Assembly: GCA_016927475.1 (NCBI GenBank)
Contig: JAFGMO010000013.1
Location: 35,150-99,149, forward strand
Direction of reading: 5' to 3'
Source of the DNA: Candidatus Aminicenantota bacterium
GTDB taxonomy: Bacteria > Acidobacteriota > Aminicenantia > Aminicenantales > Aminicenantaceae
Length of the DNA stretch: 64,000 nt
Under the pieces are notes generated by a model. That model saw only the letters and a program-made list of their open reading frames with translations, did no database searches and was not told the DNA's origin. Below are positions 1 through 7,743 of this stretch, piece after piece (positions within the stretch are counted from its first letter, which is position 1; each line of letters begins with the position of its first letter). The translations under genes were made by a program, and so were the position numbers.

Positions 1-1
1 C

Positions 2-208
2 CGCCTTCTACGGTTGGAAGGCAAGGGAGAGATCAAAAAGGGAGCCGATGCCGACTTGACTCTTCTCAATTTAAGAAAAGAAATCCTTGTCGATCCCAAC
101 AAATTTGAATCCAAGAGCCGGAATACGCCATTTACCGGATGGAAACTGAAAGGCCGGCCTGAAATGACCATTGTAGGAGGAAGGATCGTGTATTCTGCCC
201 GGCCTTAA
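2..208 (+). CDS. pyrC: Dihydroorotase, C-terminal fragment (5' end outside window)
   Basis: The reading frame is open from the window edge and ends in TAA at 206-208, so only the last 68 codons are present. The tail carries the metal-dependent amidohydrolase ending: KGADADLTLL (the composite-barrel strand), then SRNTPFTGWKLKG and a terminal TIVGGRIVY. NTPF-G-W-KG followed by TIV-G is characteristic of class I dihydroorotase, which closes carbamoyl-aspartate to dihydroorotate in cytosolic pyrimidine synthesis. No metal ligands lie in this fragment. Allantoinase or dihydropyrimidinase are less likely alternatives from the same superfamily. The RNase III gene starts 34 bp downstream on the same strand. 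Confidence 0.8.
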   Translation, partial: RLLRLEGKGEIKKGADADLTLLNLRKEILVDPNKFESKSRNTPFTGWKLKGRPEMTIVGGRIVYSARP

Positions 209-242
209 CGCGAGCACAAGATCCTCAAATTTCCCTGAAGCG

Positions 243-989
243 ATGAAAACAAAATTAGCTTACCTCGAAAAACGGATAGGATATATTTTTAAGGACAAAA
301 ACCTTTTGATTCAGGCTCTAACTCACAGATCATTTGCCTATGAGAACCAGGAAAAAAATAAAGGCGACAATGAAGTTTTGGAATTCCTTGGAGATTCCGT
401 ACTCGGCTTCATCCTGGCGGATTTTCTCTGTTTAAGGTTTCCCGATCTATCCGAAGGTGAATTGTCCAAAATCAAATCGACGGCGGGGAGCACTTCTTCC
501 CTTTCCTATTTCGCTAGAAAAATAAGGCTCGATAAGATAATCCTTCTTGGGAAAGGAGAAAACAGGAGTGGAGGGAGAAAAAAGAATACTATTCTTGCCG
601 GAAGCTTCGAGGCCCTCGTGGCGGCTCTCTATCTCGACGGCGGGATAGAGACAGCCCGAAAATTCGTGAACAAACTCCTGGAATCTTTATTCAAAAAAAT
701 ACATCTGAAAAAATACTTGATCAACAATTACAAATCCGCTTTACAGGAACACTTTCAGAGAGACAATCTTCCTGCACCCGTATATAAGGTACTCACCTCG
801 GAAGGCCCTGATCATAAGAAATGTTTTACCGTCGAGGTTTTTTTCAAAAATAAGCCACTCGCTAAAGCCAAAGGTTATTCCGTTAAAACCGCTGAACAGA
901 AAGCGGCACAAAAAGCTCTCAAAAACCTTCTAGGAAAAAAGATTAAGGCTTTCACCTCCGATACCTTCCTTCTGAAAAAACAATCATGA
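243..989 (+). CDS. rnc: Ribonuclease III with an Asp-to-Gly change at a catalytic metal site
   Basis: A 248-residue protein with the usual layout: an RNase III catalytic domain (about residues 5-150) and a C-terminal double-stranded-RNA-binding domain (about 160-232). It cleaves dsRNA for rRNA and mRNA processing. The signature EVLEFLGDSVLGF (44-56) supplies the equivalents of E. coli E38, E41 and D45, namely E44, E47 and D51. E73, E106 and E123 match E65, E100 and E117. The residue matching E. coli D114 is Gly120 (in ILAGSFEAL), where most enzymes have Asp and some phyla have Asn. A basic tail follows the dsRBD. The stop overlaps the next gene's start by 4 bp, so the two are translationally coupled. 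Confidence 0.93.
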   Translation: MKTKLAYLEKRIGYIFKDKNLLIQALTHRSFAYENQEKNKGDNEVLEFLGDSVLGFILADFLCLRFPDLSEGELSKIKSTAGSTSSLSYFARKIRLDKIILLGKGENRSGGRKKNTILAGSFEALVAALYLDGGIETARKFVNKLLESLFKKIHLKKYLINNYKSALQEHFQRDNLPAPVYKVLTSEGPDHKKCFTVEVFFKNKPLAKAKGYSVKTAEQKAAQKALKNLLGKKIKAFTSDTFLLKKQS

Positions 990-1324
990 TAGAATCGTAT
1001 TCCTTCGGCAAAATGGTCGTCGATGGGCAGACCTATACATCAGACCTTATCATTTTCCACGATAAGATCGATGACAATTGGTGGCGGATTTCAGGGCACC
1101 ATCTCGTTACGGAAGATATGAAACGAATCCTGCATGTTTCCCCAGAGATTATAGTCATCGGGACAGGCTTTTATGGTCTTCTACGAGTCGACAATAAAGT
1201 CCGGGAACAGCTCAATTCCATGAACATCAATTTGATTGCCGAAAAAACTAAAAAAGCGGTCGAGAGTTACAACAGATATTTTCTCGATAAAAAAACCGTT
1301 GGGGCTTTTCATCTAACCTGCTGA
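986..1324 (+). CDS. Mth938-like domain protein (DUF498 family)
   Basis: A 112-residue protein matching the small Mth938/NDUFAF3-like alpha-beta fold. Family marks seen are SYSFGKMVVDG near the N terminus, WWRISGHHL at about 32-40, the strand EIIVIGTGFYGLL at 53-65, and a C-terminal AEKTKKAVESYN helix. Bacterial members have no established biochemical role; the mitochondrial relative assists complex I assembly, which should not be transferred here. The ATG overlaps the rnc stop codon (ATGA), indicating co-translation with RNase III. It lacks Cys clusters or catalytic motifs beyond the fold. Confidence 0.8.
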   Translation: MIESYSFGKMVVDGQTYTSDLIIFHDKIDDNWWRISGHHLVTEDMKRILHVSPEIIVIGTGFYGLLRVDNKVREQLNSMNINLIAEKTKKAVESYNRYFLDKKTVGAFHLTC

Positions 1325-1336
1325 AAAAGAAGTGAC

Positions 1337-1969
1337 ATGTCGAAATGCTCCATATGCTCAAACCGGAAAGCAAAAAGGGTTTGTCCTGCCCTTGGAAAAT
1401 CGATTTGCAGCTTGTGCTGCGGCAGGGTCCGCGAAAAAGAAATTAACTGTCCTTCAGACTGTGTCCACCTTCAAAAAAATAAAAGTTATCAGAATAAACG
1501 TATTCTTGAAAAAAAAGCACAATCAGCCGCTGGAATGCCTATCCCAGAAAAAGACATCCTTCGAGACAAAAAAATGGCCTGGCTTGCCCTGCATATTGAA
1601 TCATTATTGGGTGAGAGAGCGGCCAGAGACACAAAATTTACGGATAAAGATGCCTTGAACGCTCTTGAATATTCCCGTGATAGAATTGACAGGGAATCAG
1701 CTTTGATTATAACTTCCACATCAGACTTTGGCCCCAAAAATCAGCTGGGAGAACAGATCTTCCACAACATACAACAATGCCGCTATGATGAAAAAAGGAT
1801 TATCGTTCCCGGAGAAAACAACACCTATTCCAAAGAGGAAAAGATAAAAGTGCTTGACCGGATCATACGAGAGATAAAGTCATGGACTCGTGATAATGCG
1901 CAAAAAAGGATATTCCTTGACAGGCTGCTTGACCGGTTCGAAAAAATCATGCAACGTTCCCGCCAGTGA
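1337..1969 (+). CDS. Uncharacterised zinc-cluster protein
   Basis: A 210-residue protein whose first about 45 residues hold a dense Cys motif: CSIC, then VCPALGKSICSLCCG and INCPSDCVHL. This nine-cysteine N-terminal cluster recurs in many uncharacterised bacterial proteins and very probably binds zinc. The rest is charged and helical (about residues 50-210) with no motif I recognise, and no signal peptide or membrane segment. A nucleic-acid or protein-binding role is possible but unsupported. It follows the rnc/Mth938 pair by 12 bp and is likely in the same transcript. The Shine-Dalgarno (GAAGTG) is weak. A second frame starting at 1332 overlaps it, but the Cys-rich frame is clearly the real one. 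Confidence 0.75.
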   Translation: MSKCSICSNRKAKRVCPALGKSICSLCCGRVREKEINCPSDCVHLQKNKSYQNKRILEKKAQSAAGMPIPEKDILRDKKMAWLALHIESLLGERAARDTKFTDKDALNALEYSRDRIDRESALIITSTSDFGPKNQLGEQIFHNIQQCRYDEKRIIVPGENNTYSKEEKIKVLDRIIREIKSWTRDNAQKRIFLDRLLDRFEKIMQRSRQ

Positions 1970-2002
1970 ATAACCCGTTCCATCCATAAAAAATATCTAT
2001 CC

Positions 2003-2031
2003 TTGAATAGTCTCAAAAAATCCGCTATGAT
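2003..2031 (+). promoter_or_regulatory. Sigma70-type promoter for rpsU
   Basis: TTGAAT (2003-2008), a 17-nt spacer, and TATGAT (2026-2031). The expected start near 2038 gives an approximately 185-nt leader before the rpsU GTG, which contains the anti-SD-like element and one palindromic repeat. Found by eye only. Confidence 0.5.
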
Positions 2032-2106
2032 AAAAGAAGTATATGGATATTTACAGTCGAAATACCACAGATTTTTTGTTTTAATCCCGTTTCCTGTATA
2101 TCTATA

Positions 2107-2117
2107 ACCTCCTCTCT
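2107..2117 (+). promoter_or_regulatory. Anti-Shine-Dalgarno mimic in rpsU leader
   Basis: ACCTCCT at 2107-2113 is the exact reverse complement of AGGAGGT at 2209-2215 in the rpsU ribosome-binding site. After one mismatch, three more bases (2115-2117) pair with 2205-2207. It copies the 16S rRNA 3'-end core (ACCUCC). It could fold back on the Shine-Dalgarno sequence or act as a decoy for bS21, which sits beside the 16S anti-SD in the ribosome. The pairing is seen directly; regulation is inference. Confidence 0.5.
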
Positions 2118-2143
2118 CGCTTGAGTTCGAGGTAATTATTTAT

Positions 2144-2168
2144 CCTGTACTATTCACGAAATGCAGGT
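2144..2168. repeat. Dispersed palindromic repeat, copy a
   Basis: CCTGTACTATTC then ACGA then AATGCAGG, an imperfect inverted repeat matching the family consensus (AACCTGyATTATTCAT and its inverse). It lies inside the rpsU leader, between the anti-SD mimic and the ribosome-binding site. Confidence 0.55.
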
Positions 2169-2204
2169 CAAATCACAGAAAGGACATCCTGTGATTACGC
2201 CGGA

Positions 2205-2220
2205 AGAAAGGAGGTGATCC
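2205..2220 (+). promoter_or_regulatory. Extended Shine-Dalgarno of rpsU (16-nt match to 16S 3' tail)
   Basis: AGAAAGGAGGTGATCC is the complete complement of the common bacterial 16S 3' end GGATCACCTCCTTTCT. It puts the GGAGG core 8 nt before GTG 2223 and decides that start. The in-frame GTG at 2214 lies inside this site and cannot be the initiator. No other gene here has a match of this length. Confidence 0.85.
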
Positions 2221-2222
2221 AC

Positions 2223-2429
2223 GTGGCCCTCGTCATCGTTAACAAGGACGAGTCCCTTGAAACAGCTCTGAAAAGATTCAAAAGAAAAGTCCTGCGGGAA
2301 TCAATCATGAAGGAAATAAAAAAACATTCCGTCTATTATAAACCGGGCGAAAAGAGAAGGATGAAAGAAGCACAAGCCCGTAAAAGGATGAGACGTCGCC
2401 TTCGCCGACAAAAAGACTTCGCTTATTGA
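2223..2429 (+). CDS. rpsU: 30S ribosomal protein bS21
   Basis: A 68-residue basic protein with the bS21 pattern: a start in ALVIVNKDESLETALKRFKR, a central HSVYYKPGEKRR, and an Arg/Lys-rich tail RKRMRRRLRRQ. bS21 binds the 30S platform beside the 16S 3' end and takes part in initiation. The GTG at 2223 is chosen because the very long Shine-Dalgarno at 2205-2220 ends just upstream; the in-frame GTG at 2214 would be inside it. The promoter (2003-2031) and long structured leader suggest its own transcription unit. It ends 10 bp from the convergent leuS stop, with no obvious separate terminator hairpin. Confidence 0.95.
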   Translation: MALVIVNKDESLETALKRFKRKVLRESIMKEIKKHSVYYKPGEKRRMKEAQARKRMRRRLRRQKDFAY

Positions 2430-2439
2430 TTCTGCAGTC

Positions 2440-4863
2440 TCATGAAACCACAATACTCACAAGTTTTTTTGGAACAATGACGATTTTATGGATTTTTTTT
2501 CCTTCTGTGTATTTTTTTACTCTCTCTTGCTCCAGAACCATTTTAATCAGGTCTTCCCGGCTGATATCCACAGAACAATCAATATTGGCTCTCACTTTTC
2601 CGTTTATTTGAACGACAATCGTCATGGTTTCCGCCGCCAGATATTCCATATGACAAAGCGGCCATGGCTGTCGAAGTACGGATTCTTTTTCTCCCAGCTT
2701 TTCCCAAAGCTCTTCAGCAATATGCGGGGCAAAGGGAGATAGAAGAAGGACAAAGACCTTAACAATCTCCACTGGAATCCGGTCTTTTTTATAGAGCTCG
2801 TTGACAAGGATCATCATTTGTGAAATGGCCGTATTGAAACGCATCTGGTTGATATGTTCCCCCACAATTTTTATGGTTTGATGAAGATTTCTTAAGAGAC
2901 CTTTTTCCGGGACACCTTCTGCCATTTTATCATTGAGACCGCCTGATCTTTCATCGACGATCAAGCGCCAGACCCTGAGCAAAAAACGATGAATCCCCTC
3001 GATCCCCTTCGTATCCCAATTGGCTGTCTGGTCAAAGGGACCGATGAACATCTCATAGCACCGAAAAACATCCGCTCCATATCTTTCAATAACATCATCA
3101 GGATTGACGACATTGCCCCGTGACTTGGACATCTTTTCTCCTCCCTCACCGAGGATCATACCATGGGCTGTCCGCCGGGCATAAGGCTCGGAAAAGGGTA
3201 CAAAACCGCAATCATAGAGAAACTTGTTCCAAAAACGGGAATACAACAGATGCAGTGTTGTGTGTTCCATACCACCATTGTATAGGTCGATTGGCATCCA
3301 GTACTTGAGTTTATCCGAATCAGCAAAAGCCTTGTCATTATGGGGATCAGTATAGCGGAGAAAATACCAGCTGCTTCCCGCCCAATTAGGCATCGTATCG
3401 GTCTCTCTCTCGGCCGGGCCTCCGCATTTCGGACAGGGAGTTTTAACCCAATCCTTTATGGCCGCAAGCGGGGATTCGCCGGCATCAGAAGGTTCGTACC
3501 GCTCCACATCGGGAAGCAAAACCGGCAGGTCCTTTTCAGGAACGGGAACAAAGCCGCATGAACGGCAAATAACGATCGGAATGGGCTCACCCCAATACCG
3601 CTGCCGCGAAAACACCCAATCTCTCAATTTGTATTTGACGGCCGGTCCGCCCAATTCTTTTTCTTTAAGCCAATTTGACATGGCAGCTATGGCCTCTTCA
3701 ACATTTTTTCCATTCAGAAATCCAGAATTAATCAGGATTCCTTCACCCTCATAGGCTTCACGGCTGATATCTCCTCCTTGAATAACTTCGACCACAGGAA
3801 GGTTGAACGTGCGGGCAAAATCCCAATCTCGCTGGTCGTGCCCGGGAACAGCCATAATTGCTCCCGTACCATACGAAATCAAAACATAATCAGCGACCCA
3901 AATGGGGATCGGTTTCCCGTTGGCTGGATTAAGGGCATACGCACCCGTGAATACACCCGTTTTCTCCCGGCTTATCTCACTTCTTTCCAAGTCACTCTTT
4001 TTTTTGGCGGCTTCAACATATTGTGATACGGCTTCCTTATGCTCTTTTGTCGTGATCTTTTCAACCAGCGCATGTTCGGGAGCCAAAACCATATAAGTCG
4101 CCCCAAAAAGAGTATCCGGCCGGGTGGTAAACACCTTCAAGGCTTCCTTCCCGCCTTGTATTGAAAATTTAATATCAGCCCCATCGCTTCTGCCTATCCA
4201 GTTGATCTGTTGTTTCATGATTTTATCCAGATATTCAACGCCGTTAAGGTCATCGATAAGACGCTGTGCATAAGCAGTGATTTTCAACATCCACTGTTCT
4301 TTATTTCTTTTTTCGACCGGGCCTCCGCAGCGTTCACACCGTCCGTTTACAACTTCCTCATTAGCCAACCCGATCTTGCAGGAAAGACACCAATTGATGG
4401 GGATATTGTCCTTGTAGGCCAGACCCTTTTCGAATAGCTTCAAGAATATCCACTGGGTCCATTTGTAGTAGGACGGGTCAGCCGTAATGACCATTCTCTC
4501 CCAGTCGAAGGAAAATCCCAGTTCTTTCAACTGCCTGGTAAAAGTGGCGATATTTCTTTCAGTGATAATCTTCGGGTGAATTTTTTTCTTGATGGCATAA
4601 TTTTCAGTCGGAAGTCCAAAAGCATCAAAACCAATGGGATAAAGAACATTATATCCTTCCATCCTTTTTTTTCGGGCTATGATATCCAGGGCTGTATAGC
4701 TCCTTGGATGGCCCACATGAAGTCCGTCCCCCGAAGGATAAGGAAATTCAATCAAACAATAATATTTCGGCTTATCTGAGAAATCCTTTGCAGAAAATAT
4801 TCTATTCTCTTCCCAATGTTTCTGCCATTTTTTTTCGATGGCCTTATGGTTGTATTTTTTCAC
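2440..4863 (-). CDS. leuS: Leucyl-tRNA synthetase
   Basis: An 807-residue class Ia aminoacyl-tRNA synthetase that charges tRNA-Leu. The HIGH motif is H49-V-G-H52 in SGDGLHVGHPRSY, and the KMSKS loop is intact (GEKMSKSRGNVV) in the C-terminal third. The inserted editing (CP1) domain is present, with TTRPDTLFGATY and GTGAIMAVPGHDQRD, which favours LeuRS over IleRS or ValRS. Two Cys pairs flank it (CLSC..CERC near 160-180 and CRSC..CPKC) and may bind zinc. The length is typical of the shorter bacterial form. The start is GTG with GGAG upstream. It is convergent with rpsU and downstream of the AI-2E permease gene. Confidence 0.97.
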   Translation of the reverse strand: MKKYNHKAIEKKWQKHWEENRIFSAKDFSDKPKYYCLIEFPYPSGDGLHVGHPRSYTALDIIARKKRMEGYNVLYPIGFDAFGLPTENYAIKKKIHPKIITERNIATFTRQLKELGFSFDWERMVITADPSYYKWTQWIFLKLFEKGLAYKDNIPINWCLSCKIGLANEEVVNGRCERCGGPVEKRNKEQWMLKITAYAQRLIDDLNGVEYLDKIMKQQINWIGRSDGADIKFSIQGGKEALKVFTTRPDTLFGATYMVLAPEHALVEKITTKEHKEAVSQYVEAAKKKSDLERSEISREKTGVFTGAYALNPANGKPIPIWVADYVLISYGTGAIMAVPGHDQRDWDFARTFNLPVVEVIQGGDISREAYEGEGILINSGFLNGKNVEEAIAAMSNWLKEKELGGPAVKYKLRDWVFSRQRYWGEPIPIVICRSCGFVPVPEKDLPVLLPDVERYEPSDAGESPLAAIKDWVKTPCPKCGGPAERETDTMPNWAGSSWYFLRYTDPHNDKAFADSDKLKYWMPIDLYNGGMEHTTLHLLYSRFWNKFLYDCGFVPFSEPYARRTAHGMILGEGGEKMSKSRGNVVNPDDVIERYGADVFRCYEMFIGPFDQTANWDTKGIEGIHRFLLRVWRLIVDERSGGLNDKMAEGVPEKGLLRNLHQTIKIVGEHINQMRFNTAISQMMILVNELYKKDRIPVEIVKVFVLLLSPFAPHIAEELWEKLGEKESVLRQPWPLCHMEYLAAETMTIVVQINGKVRANIDCSVDISREDLIKMVLEQERVKKYTEGKKIHKIVIVPKKLVSIVVS

Positions 4864-5210
4864 TCTGCGTCTCCTGCTCCTCCAACAATCTATTCGATTT
4901 TCCTGTTGTATGAGGAATCGAATATCACTCCGGAAAAGGGTTAATCCTTTAACGAATTGTTGCTGATTATGTCACGGATTAAATCAAGTGAACCGGAAAG
5001 GTAGCCCTTTTCAGCTCCACAAAAACTCGTCTTTTCGATTCTTAAAAAACTTCAGGTTTCTCATGAATTTATATCCAGACAAAACAGAATTTTTCATTTT
5101 ATGCTTGATTACCTGACCATCGGCATCCTTGTCAAGAAATCCTGATTGAATATTTTAAAAAAAATTATCCCTTAATGGCAACCATTTTCCCTGAAAAAAG
5201 ATTCCTCATT
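4864..5210. other. Intergenic region between leuS and the permease gene
   Basis: A 347-bp non-coding stretch. No ORF of credible composition, no T-box specifier or its conserved AGGGTGGNACC block, and no tRNA are visible. It contains a likely reverse-strand promoter for leuS (5106-5135), which would give a leader of about 235 nt. AAAGG-CCTTT near 4935-4951 forms a short hairpin without a T tract. Confidence 0.6.
5106..5135 (-). promoter_or_regulatory. Candidate leuS promoter
   Basis: On the reverse strand, TTGACA (5135-5130), an 18-nt spacer, and TAATCA (5111-5106). It points toward leuS, with about 235 nt of leader. The -35 is perfect and the -10 is modest. Confidence 0.45.
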
Positions 5211-6233
5211 TCAGGTCTTACTCATCAATTGCCCGATAAAACGCAGCTCGGGAATGTTGGTACAAATGATTTTAACGATGGCCGCTATGGGCACGGCCAA
5301 AATCATCCCCGCAATACCCCACAACCAACCCCAGAAAAACAGAAAAAAAAGAACAACAAGGGGACTCAATCCCAAACCCTGTCCCATCAGTCTCGGCTCA
5401 ACAAAATTTCCCATAATGGACTGAATAAATATCAATATAAGAAGCAGCCAAAAAGCGGGCCACACGGTCTCGAACTGGAGCAAAGCAATGATTACCGGGA
5501 ACACCGTAGCGATAAACGATCCGATGTTCGGGATGTAATTCAGGGCAAAAGTTATCAAGCCAAACAATACGGCAAAATCCACTCCAAATAATAGAAGAAT
5601 GATCGTGGTAAAAAAACCCGTAAAAAAGCTGATGATTGTCTTAATGGCCAAATATTTCTGAATCTGGGAATCAATATTCTGAATCACATTTATGATCATT
5701 CCAGCCCTTTTTTTGCTGAATGACTTTAAAATTCTATCTTTAGTGTGCCCTCTTCCGGCAAGAATAAAAACGAGGAAGATCAAAACCAAAAAAAGCTTTG
5801 AAATGAATGACAAAAATGTGCCCAGTGAAGAAATCATAAAACCGCCGACCCGGTTTATGTTCAAATCATTGACCCAATTTTCCGGTTGCCAATCCAACCT
5901 CTCGAATTCCAGGCGTTCCAAAATAGAATAAATATTGGAGGTGATTTTCCTCCCATAATTAGGAAATTCAGAAGCGAATGTTTTTCCACTGGAATAGAGA
6001 AGCACTCCGCACAGATAGATGATCATGAAAGTTAAAATCAGAATGACGATGATGGAAACGGCCTTGGGAATTTTGAACTGGTTGAAAAACTCAACAATGG
6101 GATAAAGTATAAAGGATAGAAAAATCGCCAGAAAAAATGGAAAAAGGACAGGTTTGGCTAAACGAAGGACAAGTCCACTGATAAAGATGACAATAATAAC
6201 CAGAGAAACGGCAACAACTTTATTTCCCTCCAT
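5211..6233 (-). CDS. AI-2E family (UPF0118/PerM-like) membrane transporter
   Basis: A 340-residue integral membrane protein with seven or eight predicted hydrophobic segments. Two near the N terminus (about 8-50) are followed by one at 60-85, a soluble stretch to about 145, and a cluster of segments from 205 to 325. The C-terminal family signature LMGQGLGLSPLVVLFFLFFWGWLWGIAG is cut here to its key parts: P-L-V-V, then G-W-L-W-G, then P-I-A-A. Family members export autoinducer-2 or exchange ions; which one applies here cannot be told. The start ATG (MEGNKVV) has AAGGTG upstream. It lies divergent from the response regulator gene and upstream of leuS on the same strand. Confidence 0.88.
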   Translation of the reverse strand: MEGNKVVAVSLVIIVIFISGLVLRLAKPVLFPFFLAIFLSFILYPIVEFFNQFKIPKAVSIIVILILTFMIIYLCGVLLYSSGKTFASEFPNYGRKITSNIYSILERLEFERLDWQPENWVNDLNINRVGGFMISSLGTFLSFISKLFLVLIFLVFILAGRGHTKDRILKSFSKKRAGMIINVIQNIDSQIQKYLAIKTIISFFTGFFTTIILLLFGVDFAVLFGLITFALNYIPNIGSFIATVFPVIIALLQFETVWPAFWLLLILIFIQSIMGNFVEPRLMGQGLGLSPLVVLFFLFFWGWLWGIAGMILAVPIAAIVKIICTNIPELRFIGQLMSKT

Positions 6234-6423
6234 GCTTCACCTTCATTTTTATTATAAAACAGACGGTACCGGGAATCCAGTCAATCGTTTTTTTTACATT
6301 TTTTTTAGATTATCTCACCCTATAAATCACCGTAAAAGGCGATTGATTAACCCGTTATTTTTAGGAACAATATAAACAAAAAACACCCGATCTATTTCTA
6401 TTTTTTCTTAAGAAAGGTTGTTT

Positions 6424-7365
6424 ATGAAAGTTTTAATCGCAGAAGACGACATCATTTCGAAAAAAATTCTGGAAAAGCATATAAAAGAATGGGGATACGA
6501 AGTTTTCACCACAGACAATGGAAAAAAAGGCTGGAACCTCATAAATAAACATGATATCCAACTGGCAATCCTCGATTGGATGATGCCCGGTATGAATGGG
6601 GTGGATCTCTGCAAAAAAATACGGACCGAATACCAAAAAAAAATGTCGAGGTTTATCTATATTATCATGGTAACGGGACGGGATCTCCAAGAAGACATCA
6701 TTGCGGGTATATCCGCAGGAGCCAACGATTACATGACCAAACCCTTCAATCTCCTGGAACTTCAAGTTCGGCTGCAAAATGGGCGCCGTATTGTGGAACT
6801 TGAAGAAAATTGTCTTCGTCTCGCGACTTACGACAGCTTGACCAATCTTTGGAACCGGAGCAAGATTTTTGAATTTTACGAAGAAGAACTGTCCTGCGGA
6901 CAAAAGCAAAATCAACCGACCGGAATCATCATGATCGATATTGACCATTTTAAAAACATCAACGACAGCTATGGTCACTATACAGGAGACATCGTTCTCA
7001 AGGAGACCGCCCGTTTGCTAAAACAGGCACTCCGCAACTATGACAAAATCGGCCGGTACGGAGGCGACGAACTTTTCATCGTCCTTCCTAAATGTGATCA
7101 AGAAGAAATTAAGGTCATCGGAGAACGGCTTCGCTCGACGATATCCAAATGTCATTTCGATATTCAAACACCTCCCCTGAAAATCACCATCAGCCTGGGA
7201 GGTGTCTCCTCGGATGTCTTCCCCAATGCATCCAAAGAAGAGTTGATTCAAGCTTGTGACAGAGCCCTTTACCAGGCGAAAAAATTGGGACGCAACCGCT
7301 TGGTTTCGTTCGATTCAAGTCTCCCGGACCAACATAAGTCTGTAGGCAAGGGAAAAAATATATGA
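6424..7365 (+). CDS. Response regulator with GGDEF (diguanylate cyclase) output, PleD-like
   Basis: A 313-residue protein. The receiver domain (1-120) has the acidic pair E7/D8-D9, phospho-acceptor D51 in LAILDWMMPG, and the conserved Lys in MTKPF. The GGDEF domain (about 140-300) has YDSLTNLWNR, DIDHFKNINDSYGH and the active-site loop GRYGGDELF, that is GGDEL rather than GGDEF. An RxxD inhibitory site (RNYD) sits exactly five residues upstream, so product inhibition is likely. It should make cyclic di-GMP when phosphorylated. ATG 6424 is chosen over TTG 6418 because AGAAAGG lies at the right distance. It overlaps the Hpt gene by 4 bp; a PilZ effector gene lies at 22.8 kb. Confidence 0.93.
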   Translation: MKVLIAEDDIISKKILEKHIKEWGYEVFTTDNGKKGWNLINKHDIQLAILDWMMPGMNGVDLCKKIRTEYQKKMSRFIYIIMVTGRDLQEDIIAGISAGANDYMTKPFNLLELQVRLQNGRRIVELEENCLRLATYDSLTNLWNRSKIFEFYEEELSCGQKQNQPTGIIMIDIDHFKNINDSYGHYTGDIVLKETARLLKQALRNYDKIGRYGGDELFIVLPKCDQEEIKVIGERLRSTISKCHFDIQTPPLKITISLGGVSSDVFPNASKEELIQACDRALYQAKKLGRNRLVSFDSSLPDQHKSVGKGKNI

Positions 7366-7724
7366 GTTCAAAGGACAATTCCCCGCCGCCTTCTCCCATA
7401 GACAGAAAAGCCGTACTGGCCCGGATAGGTCAAGATGAAAAGTTTCTTAACGAATTGATCGAAATGTTTTTCAAGGATTATAGAGAAAAAAAATCGAACC
7501 TAAAAACGGCAATCGCCGAAAAAAATTTCAACACCATTCAAGAAATCGGTCATAGTATCAAAGGAGCCTCCGGAAGTCTCAGCCTTCCAGCCATCCAACA
7601 GACGGCCATGAAGATGGAACAAGCTGGAAACGAACGGGACATTAAAAGCGCAAAAAAAATATTTTCAACTTTGGAAAAAGAGGTTAACAGACTTATAGAA
7701 ATATGGCCGACTTTATCTGACTAA
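7362..7724 (+). CDS. Hpt-domain phosphotransfer protein
   Basis: A 120-residue, mostly helical protein. The histidine phosphotransfer motif is IGHSIKGASGSL (near residues 63-74), with the phospho-accepting His followed by K-G as in canonical Hpt domains. The N-terminal helix reads GQDEKFLNELIEMFFKDY, typical of the family. It starts in an ATGA overlap with the response-regulator diguanylate cyclase gene, so the pair is translationally coupled. It probably passes phosphate to or from that receiver. No sensor kinase lies beside them; the PAS kinase at 40.5 kb is a possible but unproved partner. Confidence 0.9.
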   Translation: MSSKDNSPPPSPIDRKAVLARIGQDEKFLNELIEMFFKDYREKKSNLKTAIAEKNFNTIQEIGHSIKGASGSLSLPAIQQTAMKMEQAGNERDIKSAKKIFSTLEKEVNRLIEIWPTLSD

Positions 7725-7743
7725 ATTTATGACGAGTCCAATT

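Noticed and set aside
1332..1658. 108-codon ORF overlapping the zinc-cluster gene
   Set aside because: The alternative frame at 1337 has the conserved Cys cluster and runs on to 1969; this is a shadow.
2214..2222. GTG at 2214 as rpsU start
   Set aside because: It lies inside the 16-nt Shine-Dalgarno; GTG 2223 has the correct spacing and the bS21 N terminus.
4864..5105. Possible T-box riboswitch in the leuS leader
   Set aside because: The reverse-strand leader lacks the conserved T-box block and a convincing specifier/antiterminator; only the length is suggestive.
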